DNA of 64,000 bases from Acetivibrio sp. MSJd-27. GTDB taxonomy: Bacteria; Bacillota; Clostridia; UMGS1840; HGM11507. Below the pieces are notes generated by a model, which worked only from the letters and a program-made list of their open reading frames with translations, searched no databases and was not told the origin of the DNA. Every line of letters starts with the position of its first letter. The first letter of the stretch is position 1. The DNA lies in NCBI RefSeq assembly GCF_018918095.1, contig NZ_JAHLPV010000010.1, positions 16,057 through 80,056 of the forward strand. The letters run 5' to 3'. Shown piece by piece: positions 1 through 9,618 of this stretch. A program made the position numbers and the translations under genes.

Positions 1-1036
1 CCACTCTAGGACTGACCAGATATTGACGCGTGGAAAACTTAATGTTCGGAAAGTCCACAATCTCCTTGGTTTCCGGATTGTAGGAATACAAGTGCGCTTC
101 CTTCTTATCCTCGGTTGAATTGTGGAAGTAAATCACATCGCCGTCAAAATCTGTAGCATTTTGGTGCAGCGTCCGTGGGATAGCATCCACCCATTCTTCC
201 TTTTCCATATCAAAAACATTCAGATAGTATGAATTATCTGTCAGAAGCTTATTTCTGGCGAATAAATATTTTCCAGCAGTAAAAATCGTATAGTAGTTAT
301 TGATATCTGTTTCCGTAAATTTCCCTTTCAGAGAAGGGTTTTTCAACTCTGTGAATTTTTTTGTTTTGATATCATACTTTACAAAATTTGCCACAGGATC
401 TCCCATAGAACCAATAAAGACTTTATCCTTGTATATGCCGATAGAGCGACCGTAATCGCCGACTACCACATCCGTCCCCAGTTGTTCCAGGGAATCGGTT
501 TTCACATTATAACGGACAAGCGAAGCATTTGGGTAAGTTCCGAAATAATAATTTCCTTCGGAATCATAGGCTCCTTTGCTCATAACCGCGGTCTCGTCAA
601 AAATCTGACCATAACATTTCAGCTCATCCGTCTTGGGATTGTAACGGTAAAAGTTCGCCGCAGACTGGGTTGCCATGCTGATAATGCCATCCGGTCCCAT
701 ATCCACTGCGTAACAAACCTTTGCGGCGGCAGGTGCACCGGCAGCCTCATCCTTGTCCAGTAATTTTTCGGTCACAACCTTTTTCTGATCCACATTATAT
801 CCGAAGAAGATTGCAGGAGGACCTGAAGTTACCCCGTAAAAAATCGTTTCTCCATTTTCATCCACATGCACATAATTGCCCAGAATCTGCACATCGGATA
901 TCGGTTTTCCCAAAGATACCGGAGCCCCTGCAGACAGGCTGTTCAGCTTTTCCGATTTGTACTCTGCTGCCTGAGTCAGGAAGCAGCATTGGAACATCAT
1001 GAAAACCGCAAGTACCACACCTAACATTTTTTTCAT
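1..1036 (-). CDS. secreted propeller-like protein, C-terminus cut by window edge
   Basis: Reading leftward from an ATG at 1036, the frame stays open for about 345 codons to the window edge, so the 3' end is missing. A ribosome site (AAGGTGG) lies 9-10 bases upstream. The N-terminus (MKKMLGVVLAVFMMF...) is a signal peptide. The body repeats a pattern of the type 'YRYNPKTDEL...YYFGTYPNASLVRYNVKTDSL', typical of beta-propeller blades. It is a clear paralog of the 856-residue protein at 20309-22879: both share the mature start Y-x-S-E-x-L-N-S, the 'SGTPA/SGPPA' region and the 'YFGTYP' blade. That paralog ends in a copper-amine-oxidase-N-like domain; whether this one does is outside the window. 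The ligand is unknown. Confidence 0.8.
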   Translation of the reverse strand, partial: MKKMLGVVLAVFMMFQCCFLTQAAEYKSEKLNSLSAGAPVSLGKPISDVQILGNYVHVDENGETIFYGVTSGPPAIFFGYNVDQKKVVTEKLLDKDEAAGAPAAAKVCYAVDMGPDGIISMATQSAANFYRYNPKTDELKCYGQIFDETAVMSKGAYDSEGNYYFGTYPNASLVRYNVKTDSLEQLGTDVVVGDYGRSIGIYKDKVFIGSMGDPVANFVKYDIKTKKFTELKNPSLKGKFTETDINNYYTIFTAGKYLFARNKLLTDNSYYLNVFDMEKEEWVDAIPRTLHQNATDFDGDVIYFHNSTEDKKEAHLYSYNPETKEIVDFPNIKFSTRQYLVSPRV

Positions 1037-1179
1037 TTTTCTCAACCACCTTTTCTTTGTTTTGATAACTTCATTTTACCATAAAAACAAGATTATTCTT
1101 GCACTATTTTATGTTTTATTGAATAATTCAACAATTATCACTAAGCTTTAGTAGATATTTTTATGCATATATCATAATA

Positions 1180-1228
1180 CAAAGAAATCGGCGGACAAAT
1201 AGAACAGTCCGCCGATAATCTTTCTTTG
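1180..1228 (-). terminator. intrinsic terminator after metK
   Basis: A nine-base perfect stem TCGGCGGAC/GTCCGCCGA (1188-1196 with 1207-1215), extended by CAAAGAAA/TTTCTTTG on the outside, lies just past the metK stop. On the minus strand it is followed by TTTCTTTG, so it should end the metK transcript. Confidence 0.75.
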
Positions 1229-1248
1229 TATTTGTCTGCAACTGTATT

Positions 1249-2424
1249 TTACAGCCCAGCTTTCTGCCGAAGCTGTCCCGCCTTATCCGTCTTTTCCCAG
1301 GGAAGATCCAGATCTTCCCTTCCAAAATGTCCATAAGCAGCAGTCTGTTTATAGATAGGACGCCTCAGATCGAAATTTTTGATGATTGCACTGGGACGAA
1401 GATCAAAATACTTGTCCACTAATTTCTCGATCACCGAAAGCTCCACCTTGTTGGTTCCAAACGTATCAATCAAAACAGACACCGGCTTTGCCACTCCGAT
1501 AGCATAAGCCAGCTGGATTTCACACTTGTCCGCCAAACCTGCCTTTACAATATTCTTTGCCACATACCTTGCCGCATAAGCCGCGGAACGGTCAACCTTC
1601 GTGGGATCCTTTCCTGAGAATGCGCCGCCTCCGTGCCGTGCGTAGCCGCCGTAAGTATCCACAATGATTTTTCTCCCGGTTAAACCGGAGTCACCCATTG
1701 GTCCGCCTATTACAAAACGCCCGGTTGGATTGACATAAATTTTTGTATTCTCATCCATCAAATGAGCTGGAATAATCGGCTCAATCACCTGCCTCTTCAG
1801 ATCTTCACGCAGAATATCCAGCGAAACAGCGTCGTCATGCTGGGTAGATATGACGATGGTATCAATCCGTACCGGCTTATCATCCTCATACTCAACCGTC
1901 ACTTGGGTTTTTCCATCCGGCCGCAGATAATTCAGAGTATTGTCCTTGCGAACCGCCGTAAGCCTTCTTGCCAGTTTATGAGCCAGATAGATCGGCAGAG
2001 GCATAAGCACATCTGTTTCATTGCATGCATATCCGAACATCATACCTTGATCACCGGCACCGATATCTGCGGCAGCCTCTGTTTTTGTCTCATAGGAGTT
2101 ATCCACTCCCATGGCTATATCCTTTGACTGCTCATGAATAGAAGAAATCACACCACAGGTCTCGCAGTCAAAGCCAAATTTTGCTCTGTCATAGCCAATT
2201 TCTTTGATGGTATCACGCACAATCTGCTGAATATCAATGTAACAATCTGTTGTAATCTCTCCCATAACCAGTACCAAACCGGTAGTGATTGCCGTTTCAC
2301 AGGCAACTCTCGCCTCTTTGTCCTGTGAGAATATCGCATCCAATACTGCATCGGAGATCTGATCGCAGATTTTATCCGGATGCCCCTCGGTAACCGATTC
2401 GGACGTAAAGAATTTTCGCTTCAT
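1249..2424 (-). CDS. metK: S-adenosylmethionine synthetase
   Basis: MetK makes S-adenosylmethionine from methionine and ATP in the cytoplasm. The protein begins [18 protein letters not shown] and carries the family signatures [12 protein letters not shown] near the N-terminus, [12 protein letters not shown] in the middle and [14 protein letters not shown] in the C-terminal half; about 391 residues is the normal length. I chose the ATG at 2424 because AAAGGGTG lies six bases upstream; an in-frame ATG at 2454 would add ten residues that do not belong to the family. It follows the membrane protein gene by 30 bases and is probably cotranscribed with it. I see no SAM riboswitch upstream. Confidence 0.97.
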   Translation of the reverse strand: MKRKFFTSESVTEGHPDKICDQISDAVLDAIFSQDKEARVACETAITTGLVLVMGEITTDCYIDIQQIVRDTIKEIGYDRAKFGFDCETCGVISSIHEQSKDIAMGVDNSYETKTEAAADIGAGDQGMMFGYACNETDVLMPLPIYLAHKLARRLTAVRKDNTLNYLRPDGKTQVTVEYEDDKPVRIDTIVISTQHDDAVSLDILREDLKRQVIEPIIPAHLMDENTKIYVNPTGRFVIGGPMGDSGLTGRKIIVDTYGGYARHGGGAFSGKDPTKVDRSAAYAARYVAKNIVKAGLADKCEIQLAYAIGVAKPVSVLIDTFGTNKVELSVIEKLVDKYFDLRPSAIIKNFDLRRPIYKQTAAYGHFGREDLDLPWEKTDKAGQLRQKAGL

Positions 2425-2454
2425 CTTTTTCACCCTTTCCGTGAATATTTCCAT

Positions 2455-2949
2455 TTAAAACATTTGTATAAAGTTTACGATAAGCCCCAGAGATCCGGTC
2501 GTAATAAAAGTGGCGATGACAGATCCCAGCAGAATAACGGGCAATGCATATTTCATACGCATATTCAAAAGAGCAGCTACCATGGAACCGGTCAGCGCTC
2601 CGGTGCCGGGAAGGGGCAATGCCACAAAAATCAGCAATCCCAAAGCCTCATATTTCTGAACCTGTGCCGCTTTTTTTACCGTGCGCTGTTCAATCTTTTC
2701 CGCAAACTTATGCAAAAATTTTGTCTTCTTCAGCCAGTTGAGAATCGGGCGGAAGACCAATATAATAATCGGAACGGGAATCATATTTCCTAAAACGCTC
2801 AGACAGAATAATTGCCAGAAAGGCATTCCCATATCCGTAAAAAACAGAATTGCATATCTCGCCTCCACAAAAGGAATCATGGAAGCCAGCATAATTTTCA
2901 GCCACAAGGGGACTGGTATCGCCAACAAGAATTCTTTTACTGCGTTCAA
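2455..2949 (-). CDS. small multidrug-export family membrane protein (COG2426/PF06695 type)
   Basis: The 164-residue protein has about four or five hydrophobic segments. It shows the family's two landmarks: an early 'PFVEARYAI' stretch and 'ALPLPGTGALTGSMVAALL' in the second half. Members are called putative small multidrug export proteins, but their substrate is not established, and structurally they look like DedA-like or reentrant-loop membrane proteins. The gene is directly upstream of metK with a 30-base gap, which suggests cotranscription. Upstream (2950-3107) I see no convincing promoter or RNA element. Confidence 0.75.
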   Translation of the reverse strand: MNAVKEFLLAIPVPLWLKIMLASMIPFVEARYAILFFTDMGMPFWQLFCLSVLGNMIPVPIIILVFRPILNWLKKTKFLHKFAEKIEQRTVKKAAQVQKYEALGLLIFVALPLPGTGALTGSMVAALLNMRMKYALPVILLGSVIATFITTGSLGLIVNFIQMF

Positions 2950-3107
2950 ACCCTTTTCTCCTTTTGAAAAATTTCTTTTTGCATGCCTTCACGGCTATTT
3001 TCTGCTGACTGTAAAAAGTTTTTCATTCTGAAAAACACAAGCCTGCTTCATGCGTTATTTTTTGGAACATGCAATTGCGTATCATTCTGCATATTTTCCT
3101 GTGTTGT

Positions 3108-3140
3108 CAAAAAGAACGGGCGGGAGTGTATCCCCCGCCC
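3108..3140 (-). terminator. intrinsic terminator of the lon-to-DUF4340 gene run
   Basis: On the minus strand GGGCGGG and CCCGCCC (3118-3124 with 3134-3140) form a GC-rich stem with a nine-base loop, followed by GTTCTTTTT. It is the first strong terminator after the long leftward run that starts near 14.6 kb. The rest of the 2950-3264 gap holds nothing else I can name. Confidence 0.75.
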
Positions 3141-3264
3141 CTCTGTTACGGTTCGTCACTATTATAGCAAGATAAAAATAATTTTGCAAGAAAAAAACTT
3201 CCATAAAAACATTTCAGCCTTGCGAAACCGGATAGATCAGCAAGGTTATGTCCAGCTTATTGCA

Positions 3265-4635
3265 CTATTGCAAGGCCTCTTTGATAATCGATGCGATGGT
3301 ATCCATTTTTACCGTCAAATCACTGCGGTTCAAATAGAATTGAATTTTTCCATTGACAGAGATAGCAATCCGGCGTTCATCCGCCTGAAAATACTGTACC
3401 GTGTCCGAGGTTCCGTCGCGGAATGTAAAACGGTATTCCAAAATCGGTTCTCCCGGTGTTACACCGCTAATCGGTCCTTTCAAGGTAAGGCTGATGATCT
3501 CAGTATACACTGCTTTAAAACGTGCTTCATCCATCGCTTTGCCGTTAATGGTAATCTCATGGCTCTCCTCGTCCAGCTTTTTAATCCGGAAGACGGCGCT
3601 GACCTGATTCAAAGGATCCCGGTAGTCGATGCTTTCTACCGTGTCAAGGTTTTTGATATAAAACATGGAGGAGATAAATTTGATCGGCTCGGCCTGTAAA
3701 AATGCAAACGGTGCTTTTTTTATACCGTAAATATTCCGGCTGTCATTGATACGTATATAAATTTTGTCGCCGTATTCATTTCCGAAATAGAGACGATCGG
3801 TCTGCTCTCCCTGTGTGATATGAATCGCGTATTGATCAAAGCCGTATTTTGACAAATCCTTCGCATCGTCTTCCACATATTCTTCAATGGTAAAACTGCT
3901 GACAGCCTCCAGAATGCTGCTGATTTCACTTCCCTCAGCATCCGCCTGATACGGGGTTGTCATGCTGAATACAGAAAAAGTGTTATGGGCACCCTCGGCA
4001 ACATTGTTTCGTAAAAAGGACAGTTCCATATTCTTATTTTTTCCTGAGATATCAATCCGGGTGACCTTTTCCGTATCCACGGCAATGGAGGTTCCCTTCC
4101 TGTAATAATCCAGCTTGCGGAGAAATATTTCCCCCTTGTATTCCGGAAGGATATAAACCGCTTTGGCGCCTTCTATCGCAAAATAGTATCCGCCGCCTGA
4201 CGGGGATTTATCTCCCAAAAGAAATTTGGTTGCCTTTCCCGTATGATCCGTCAAGACCACATTTGCCTGAGGGTTAGAAAGACCAAATTTGGCGAACTCC
4301 TCCGTCTCTTCAAACACGGTTTCATCCGCCTTGAGGCTGGTGAATTCCAGCGCAGTGGAATCCAGTTTAAAGCTGTCCACCTGAGCAAAATCACGATTCA
4401 AAATCTTTGCTTCTTCCCCCTCATATGCGAACGTGTAGGCATCATCCGGGTTCTGAACCGCAATGGTTTTAATGTCTTCCCGCGCAACCGAGAAAATCTC
4501 CTTTTGTTCCCGGGGAACAATGGTATTCTGAGGCTCATCGCCGGAGGGCTTTAAATATTTCATTCCAAACACAGCCGCCAGAAGCACGGCAATGACCCCC
4601 AGAAACAGCAGCGCAGTCTTATACTGTTTTATCAT
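3265..4635 (-). CDS. DUF4340-type membrane-anchored protein of a Gld-like ABC system
   Basis: About 456 residues. One N-terminal membrane anchor (MIKQYKTALLFLGVIAVLL) is followed by a long extracytoplasmic, beta-rich region with repeated motifs such as 'LLGDKSPSGGGYYF' and 'LYFGNEYGDKIYIRIND', typical of DUF4340. The start at 4635 is set by AAGGAGG eight bases upstream and by an ATGA overlap with the preceding GldG-like gene. In this family the gene commonly follows an ABC ATPase, an ABC-2 permease and a GldG-like protein, as it does here. The exported substrate is unknown, so this is presumably an auxiliary surface subunit. Confidence 0.8.
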   Translation of the reverse strand: MIKQYKTALLFLGVIAVLLAAVFGMKYLKPSGDEPQNTIVPREQKEIFSVAREDIKTIAVQNPDDAYTFAYEGEEAKILNRDFAQVDSFKLDSTALEFTSLKADETVFEETEEFAKFGLSNPQANVVLTDHTGKATKFLLGDKSPSGGGYYFAIEGAKAVYILPEYKGEIFLRKLDYYRKGTSIAVDTEKVTRIDISGKNKNMELSFLRNNVAEGAHNTFSVFSMTTPYQADAEGSEISSILEAVSSFTIEEYVEDDAKDLSKYGFDQYAIHITQGEQTDRLYFGNEYGDKIYIRINDSRNIYGIKKAPFAFLQAEPIKFISSMFYIKNLDTVESIDYRDPLNQVSAVFRIKKLDEESHEITINGKAMDEARFKAVYTEIISLTLKGPISGVTPGEPILEYRFTFRDGTSDTVQYFQADERRIAISVNGKIQFYLNRSDLTVKMDTIASIIKEALQ

Positions 4636-5987
4636 AAACGGCGCCTCCTTACCCAAATCACAATTCCGAGAATCAGGATTCCGAAAGCCAGGATCACAAT
4701 GATCACTGCAACCGAGACAACTGAAGCGGTGCTCATAGTAACAGCCTTTACATCCGCCGTTTTATCAGGAATATTGATAAAGTTTTCCGATTTCAATGTT
4801 TTGGAGAGTACCGTACTGGCAATCTGTTCATTTCCCACATACTGCTGCTGGTATTCCGTTGTCAAATTCAACGGTGTGCCGCAAAGATACATGGTAACCT
4901 CACTCTGATCGTCCAGTATACGGGTCGTCAGAATGGAAATATTGAAGGTATTGGGCTCACTTTTTTGATCACTGCCCGCAGGTGTTGCCGTACCGTTTGC
5001 GGAAGTTGTCAGAACCGGCTCAGAGGTGACACTCTTGGTGTTGGAATACAAAATATCCAAACGGAAGGAAGGCGTGCACAGGATATTGCTGGTTACGCTG
5101 CTGCTGTAATCCGCTTTTGCCAACGTTGGGATAAAGCCGTTGTACTGTTTTACAACCTTACTGCTATCCTCCTCATTGACGGTCTCGTTTTTGACTTCGA
5201 CACCCCATTCCTTGATATATTCACAAAGATTTGTGAGGTAGGGTGCGGAAGGATCCAGATAAATCTGCAGACTGCCTCCTTTTTTGACAAAGCTGTCCAC
5301 CATGTCAATCTCCGCCATGGTAAAGTCGGTTTTTGGCCCGCCGATGATCAGCATGCTGGTCTCCTGAGGCACTTCCTGCCTAAGATCGATGGTTTTGGTT
5401 TCAAAAAACTTCTTGTCCGCAATGCCCTGCAGTGTTTTATATTCCGGCTCCTCATGTCCGGTGGTAAAATAAATCGTCTGTTTTTCATCACTGGTGACAG
5501 AGAGAATCGCATTGGTCAGCGTGTTTTCAGCGGTCTCGAACCGGCCTGTTTTTCCGTCAACCTCTGAGCTGGCCACAATTTCAAACCGCTCTCCGCTCTC
5601 GATGACAAAGGAACCAATTGGATTGAGCTGACCGCTGTATTTCTGCAAAAAAGAAGGATCTTTCGTTGCATTGACATAGGAATAATCGATATGGGGCGAC
5701 AGCTCTTTATATCTGTTTAATATTTCATTGTACAGAGGATTTTCACTGTCAGAGCTCTGTACCAGAAAGATTTTCACGTCCTGATCCAGCTTTGAAACAG
5801 CCTCCCTTGTTTCCTGACTGATACTGAACATATTGTTGGAGGACAGATCGATTTTTAAGCTGGGAAAACGCTCCACCAGCATTCCTACAGCGATGTTGAG
5901 CACGATCACGATCACAATAAACAGCGCTGTGAGTATGGTTGCATTGGTACCGTATCTGATTTTTTTTGATTTCATAAATTTTTTCAT
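4632..5987 (-). CDS. GldG-like ABC transporter auxiliary protein
   Basis: About 451 residues. An N-terminal membrane segment near residues 20-40 leads into 'RFPSLKIDLSSNNMFSISQET', the start of the extracytoplasmic Gld-type ABC auxiliary domain (PF09822 type), and the protein ends with a second membrane helix followed by WVRRRRL. The start at 5987 has AGGAGGT six bases upstream; a longer start at 6008 would overlap the permease stop. It lies 11 bases after the permease and overlaps the DUF4340 gene by four bases. Members work with an ABC ATPase and permease. In Bacteroidetes homologs relate to gliding; in Firmicutes the role is not known. Confidence 0.82.
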   Translation of the reverse strand: MKKFMKSKKIRYGTNATILTALFIVIVIVLNIAVGMLVERFPSLKIDLSSNNMFSISQETREAVSKLDQDVKIFLVQSSDSENPLYNEILNRYKELSPHIDYSYVNATKDPSFLQKYSGQLNPIGSFVIESGERFEIVASSEVDGKTGRFETAENTLTNAILSVTSDEKQTIYFTTGHEEPEYKTLQGIADKKFFETKTIDLRQEVPQETSMLIIGGPKTDFTMAEIDMVDSFVKKGGSLQIYLDPSAPYLTNLCEYIKEWGVEVKNETVNEEDSSKVVKQYNGFIPTLAKADYSSSVTSNILCTPSFRLDILYSNTKSVTSEPVLTTSANGTATPAGSDQKSEPNTFNISILTTRILDDQSEVTMYLCGTPLNLTTEYQQQYVGNEQIASTVLSKTLKSENFINIPDKTADVKAVTMSTASVVSVAVIIVILAFGILILGIVIWVRRRRL

Positions 5988-5998
5988 CTTCCTACCTC

Positions 5999-6724
5999 CT
6001 ATGCCCAACGCCGTTTGTCGATCACCCGGATGGTCAGAAAAATGAATATTCCCATAAAGGACAGGTAATAAATCACATTCTGCGGGCTCAGCAATCCCAT
6101 GGCAAACCCCTGGAAATTATACTGAATCGACAGGAAATCCGCAATGGTCGTCATAATCTTACTGCCGGAAAAAACAGCATACAGGATATCGGTATAAAAA
6201 TATGTAAAAATCATCGCGCCATAAGAAAACAGTACAGAGGTCACCATGCTGTTGGTCAGAGAAGAGACCAGGAGTCCAATGGACACAAGAGAGCCGCCCA
6301 GCAGCAATGCCCCGATATAAACCAAAAGCACTTCCATGAAATTAACCGTTCCCGTCGCCGCCATAATCAGCACATAAAGCAATGTGAATGCAATCAGGAT
6401 TGCATACACCGTAAAGGCAGAAAGAAATTTCGCAAACACAACGGAGGTGATACTGACCGGAGAAGTCAGCAGAAGCTGTTCCGTGCGCAGCATTTTCTCC
6501 TCGGTAAACAGGCGCATGGTGATAACGGGTACCAGCAAAAGCATAATGAAATTAATACCGATGAATCCTGAGCCCATAAACAGCGCCGCCGCTTCCGGCG
6601 AACCGGTCATCAGATTGTTGATGACAAAGCTTCCCAGCGAAAACAGCAAAAATACGCCGATGATACAATAAATCAAAGGGGACTGAAAATAGCTTTTCAG
6701 CTCTTTTTTATAGAGTGCCTTCAT
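5999..6724 (-). CDS. ABC-2 type transporter permease (GldF-like)
   Basis: The 241-residue protein starts MKALYKKELKSYFQSPLIY, the usual amphipathic N-terminus of ABC-2 permeases, and has six hydrophobic segments. 'TMRLFTEEKMLRTEQLLLTSPVS' is the conserved cytoplasmic loop between the first helices of this family. The first 17 bases overlap the end of the ATPase gene, so translation is likely coupled. With the ATPase, the GldG-like and the DUF4340 proteins it forms one exporter whose substrate cannot be read from sequence. Confidence 0.88.
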   Translation of the reverse strand: MKALYKKELKSYFQSPLIYCIIGVFLLFSLGSFVINNLMTGSPEAAALFMGSGFIGINFIMLLLVPVITMRLFTEEKMLRTEQLLLTSPVSITSVVFAKFLSAFTVYAILIAFTLLYVLIMAATGTVNFMEVLLVYIGALLLGGSLVSIGLLVSSLTNSMVTSVLFSYGAMIFTYFYTDILYAVFSGSKIMTTIADFLSIQYNFQGFAMGLLSPQNVIYYLSFMGIFIFLTIRVIDKRRWA

Positions 6725-7697
6725 TTTGTTTTACCTCCCTTTTGACAGCTTTTTTTGCAGCGCCGGCAGAATCCTGCGTCAGCTTGATAAAGATATCCTC
6801 CAAAGACATATCGTTGGATTTCATCATATAAATGGGAAGGCCTTTCTGCGCCAAGACATTGAACAGAGGCCTGCGGAAATCAAAGCTCTGATCGCCGGTC
6901 ACAACCACATCGATTGTTCCCGGTTCTTTGACACCAAGTTCTTTGGCCTGTTTCACACCTTCCACAGAGGAAACTGCGGAGAGGATCGAACCTCTGTCCC
7001 CGCAGATGCGGATGGTATATTCCATCTTTCCGGCTGTGGACTTAGACAGGTTCTCGGTGGTGTCCTCCGCAACAATTTTCCCCTTGTTGATGATGACAAC
7101 CCGTTCACAGACGGCGCTCACCTCAGGAAGGATATGAGAGCTCAAAATAACCGTGCGCTGTTTTCCCAATTCCTTGATCACGTTTCGGATCTCAATGATC
7201 TGTTTCGGATCCAATCCCACAGTAGGTTCGTCCAGAATCAGGATTTCCGGATTGCCGATCAGCGCTTGCGCCAGCCCGACTCTTTGTTTATATCCCTTGG
7301 AAAGATTTCGGATCAGACGTCCCCTGACATCCGTGATCCGCACCATATCCATCACTTCTTTTAAATGCCGGTTCTTTTCCGCTGTTACCTTTTTCAGCTG
7401 ATAGACAAAGTCCAGATACTCTGTAACCGTCATATCCAGATAGAGCGGAGGCTGCTCCGGCAGATACCCAATCTTTTTTTTCACTTCATCCGGATGTTCC
7501 ACCACCTCAAGCCCATCCACCTTGATGCTTCCCTCGGTGTAGGAAAGAAATCCGGTGATCATGGACATGGTTGTCGTTTTACCTGCCCCGTTGGGGCCTA
7601 AGAAGCCTACAACCTCACCTTTTTCCACACGAAAGCTGATGTCATCCACTGCTTTGCGCTTTCCAAAGGTCTTTGTCAGGTTTGTGATTTCAATCAT
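6708..7697 (-). CDS. ABC transporter ATP-binding protein (GldA-like)
   Basis: 329 residues counted from the ATG at 7697 (MIEITNLTKTFG). Walker A is GPNGAGKTTT, the signature is LSKGYKQR, Walker B is ILILDEPTVGLDP, and the switch His follows in 'SSHILPEV'. After the nucleotide-binding domain comes a C-terminal extension of about 100 residues common in ABC-2 exporters. The start is supported by GGAGG nine bases upstream, and its first eight bases overlap the end of aspS. A longer frame to 7757 lies inside aspS and is not needed. Confidence 0.92.
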   Translation of the reverse strand: MIEITNLTKTFGKRKAVDDISFRVEKGEVVGFLGPNGAGKTTTMSMITGFLSYTEGSIKVDGLEVVEHPDEVKKKIGYLPEQPPLYLDMTVTEYLDFVYQLKKVTAEKNRHLKEVMDMVRITDVRGRLIRNLSKGYKQRVGLAQALIGNPEILILDEPTVGLDPKQIIEIRNVIKELGKQRTVILSSHILPEVSAVCERVVIINKGKIVAEDTTENLSKSTAGKMEYTIRICGDRGSILSAVSSVEGVKQAKELGVKEPGTIDVVVTGDQSFDFRRPLFNVLAQKGLPIYMMKSNDMSLEDIFIKLTQDSAGAAKKAVKREVKQNEGTL

Positions 7698-9471
7698 TCG
7701 CTCTTTCCTCCTTGATACATGCAATTTGGAGTTCTTCCAGCTGTTTTTCATCCACATAGCCCGGTGCGCCGGACATCAGCTCAGACGCATTCTGTACCTT
7801 CGGGAAGGCTGTCACATCCCGCAGACTGTCCGCACCACACATCAGCATGGCAAGACGGTCAAGACCAAATCCCATGCCGCCGTGAGGCGCCGCGCCGTAT
7901 TTGTAAGCCTCCACTAGAAAGCCGAATTTCGTTTCAATTTCCTCGTCGCTGAGCCCCAAAGCCCGGAACATTTTCTGCTGCAGCTCCGCGTCCGTGATAC
8001 GGATGGCACCGCTGGAAAGCTCAACGCCGTTGAGCACCAGGTCGAACGCTTTTGCAGCCACCTTGCCCGGATCAGAATCCAAGTATGGAATACATTCATC
8101 CATCGGCATAGTAAAAGGGTTGTGCATGGCTACCCAAGTATCGGAATCCTCGTCATACTCAAAGAAAGGAAACTCCGTAATCCATAAGAAATTGTAACCC
8201 TCCGGAATGATATCAAGCTGCTTTGCAATCTTCAGGCGAAGCGCCCCCAGAACCGGAAGGGTCACCTTGTTTTTGTCTGCTACAATTAGAACAACATCGC
8301 CTTTCTGTGCACCCGTACGGGAGAGGATCTTCTCCAGTTCCCCTTCCGCCATAAACTTGGCGAAAGAACATGCCGGCGTGTCTTCCACCCACCGCACAAA
8401 GGCCAGTCCCTTTGCGCCGATACCGCGAACATACTCGGTCAGCTTGTCGATTTCCTTTCGGGTCAGCACGCCTGCCGCATCCTTTGCCACGATGGCGCGG
8501 ACGGAACCGCCCGCTTCTATCGCGGAGGAAAATACACCAAAGCCGCTGTCCTTCACCAGATCGGACAGATCGCAGAGCTCCATGCCGAAGCGGGTATCCG
8601 GCTTATCCGAACCATAACGCTCCATGGCCTCCCGGTAAGTCATTCTCGGAAGGGGAAGCGGAATGTCCACATTCAGCACTTCCTGGAACAGCCGTTTCAC
8701 GAATCCCTCGTTCATGCTCAGTATATCATCCACGTCCACAAAGGACATTTCCAGGTCGATCTGGGTGAATTCCGGCTGCCGGTCCGCCCGCAAATCCTCA
8801 TCCCGGAAGCAGCGTGCCAGCTGGATATACCGGTCGTAGCCTGCAATCATCAGCAACTGCTTATATATCTGGGGCGACTGGGGCAGCGCGTAAAAATTCC
8901 CCGGATGCACCCTGGAGGGAACCAGATAGTCCCGCGCCCCCTCCGGCGTGGATTTCATCAGCATAGGAGTTTCTATCTCAATAAAACCGTTTTCATAGTA
9001 GTAGTCTCTTGCCACCTTGGCAAGCTTTCCCCGCAGAATCAGATTGTCCTGCAGAACTTTTCTCCTCAAATCCAAATAGCGGTATTTCAGTCGAAGCTCC
9101 TCATTGACATTGGTATCGTCAGTGATCTCAAAGGGAGGTGTCTGTGCTTTTGCAAGAATGCGCAGATCGTCCACATAGATTTCAATATTGCCTGTTTTGA
9201 TGGCAGAATTTTTGCTTTCCCGCTCTCGCACAACACCCTTTGCCATCAACACAAATTCACTGCGGCAGGAGGAAGCTTTTTTGAAAATTTCTCGATCGGT
9301 TCCGTCGTCGAAAGCCAGTTGAACAATTCCTTCCCGATCCCTTAGATCAATAAAAATCAGGTTCCCCAGATCGCGTATTTTCTGAACATAGCCGCCCACC
9401 GTCACGGTGGTTCCAATCCCTTCCACGTCACCGCAATAATGGGTACGTTTTAAGCCTTGCATGGTATCCAT
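7690..9471 (-). CDS. aspS: aspartyl-tRNA synthetase
   Basis: A 593-residue bacterial-type AspRS that charges tRNA with aspartate. An OB-fold anticodon domain (about residues 1-110, 'GGYVQKIRDLGNLIFIDLRD') precedes the class II core, with motif 2 around 'RCFRDEDLRADRQPEF' and motif 3 'GFGLDRLAMLM'. The roughly 100-residue GAD insert between them is present, as in other bacterial AspRS. The ribosome site is weak, so an ATG nine bases further in (9462) is also possible. It follows hisS after 147 bases and overlaps the ABC ATPase gene. The window alone does not show whether it also charges tRNA-Asn. Confidence 0.97.
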   Translation of the reverse strand: MDTMQGLKRTHYCGDVEGIGTTVTVGGYVQKIRDLGNLIFIDLRDREGIVQLAFDDGTDREIFKKASSCRSEFVLMAKGVVRERESKNSAIKTGNIEIYVDDLRILAKAQTPPFEITDDTNVNEELRLKYRYLDLRRKVLQDNLILRGKLAKVARDYYYENGFIEIETPMLMKSTPEGARDYLVPSRVHPGNFYALPQSPQIYKQLLMIAGYDRYIQLARCFRDEDLRADRQPEFTQIDLEMSFVDVDDILSMNEGFVKRLFQEVLNVDIPLPLPRMTYREAMERYGSDKPDTRFGMELCDLSDLVKDSGFGVFSSAIEAGGSVRAIVAKDAAGVLTRKEIDKLTEYVRGIGAKGLAFVRWVEDTPACSFAKFMAEGELEKILSRTGAQKGDVVLIVADKNKVTLPVLGALRLKIAKQLDIIPEGYNFLWITEFPFFEYDEDSDTWVAMHNPFTMPMDECIPYLDSDPGKVAAKAFDLVLNGVELSSGAIRITDAELQQKMFRALGLSDEEIETKFGFLVEAYKYGAAPHGGMGFGLDRLAMLMCGADSLRDVTAFPKVQNASELMSGAPGYVDEKQLEELQIACIKEERAND

Positions 9472-9618
9472 AATGTCATCAAGCCTTTCTGTCCGCTATA
9501 AAAAGTTTTATTGTGCCATATGCGGACATATACAGCACAGCGTTGAAGCGAGGCAGGATACAGATTCCCTTTCCCAGCGCTCGCAAAATTTCTTATTCTG
9601 TTTGTTTTTGAAGCGGTT

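Noticed and set aside
2950..3107. SAM riboswitch before the membrane protein-metK pair
   Set aside because: No conserved SAM-I core or terminator/antiterminator pair could be found.
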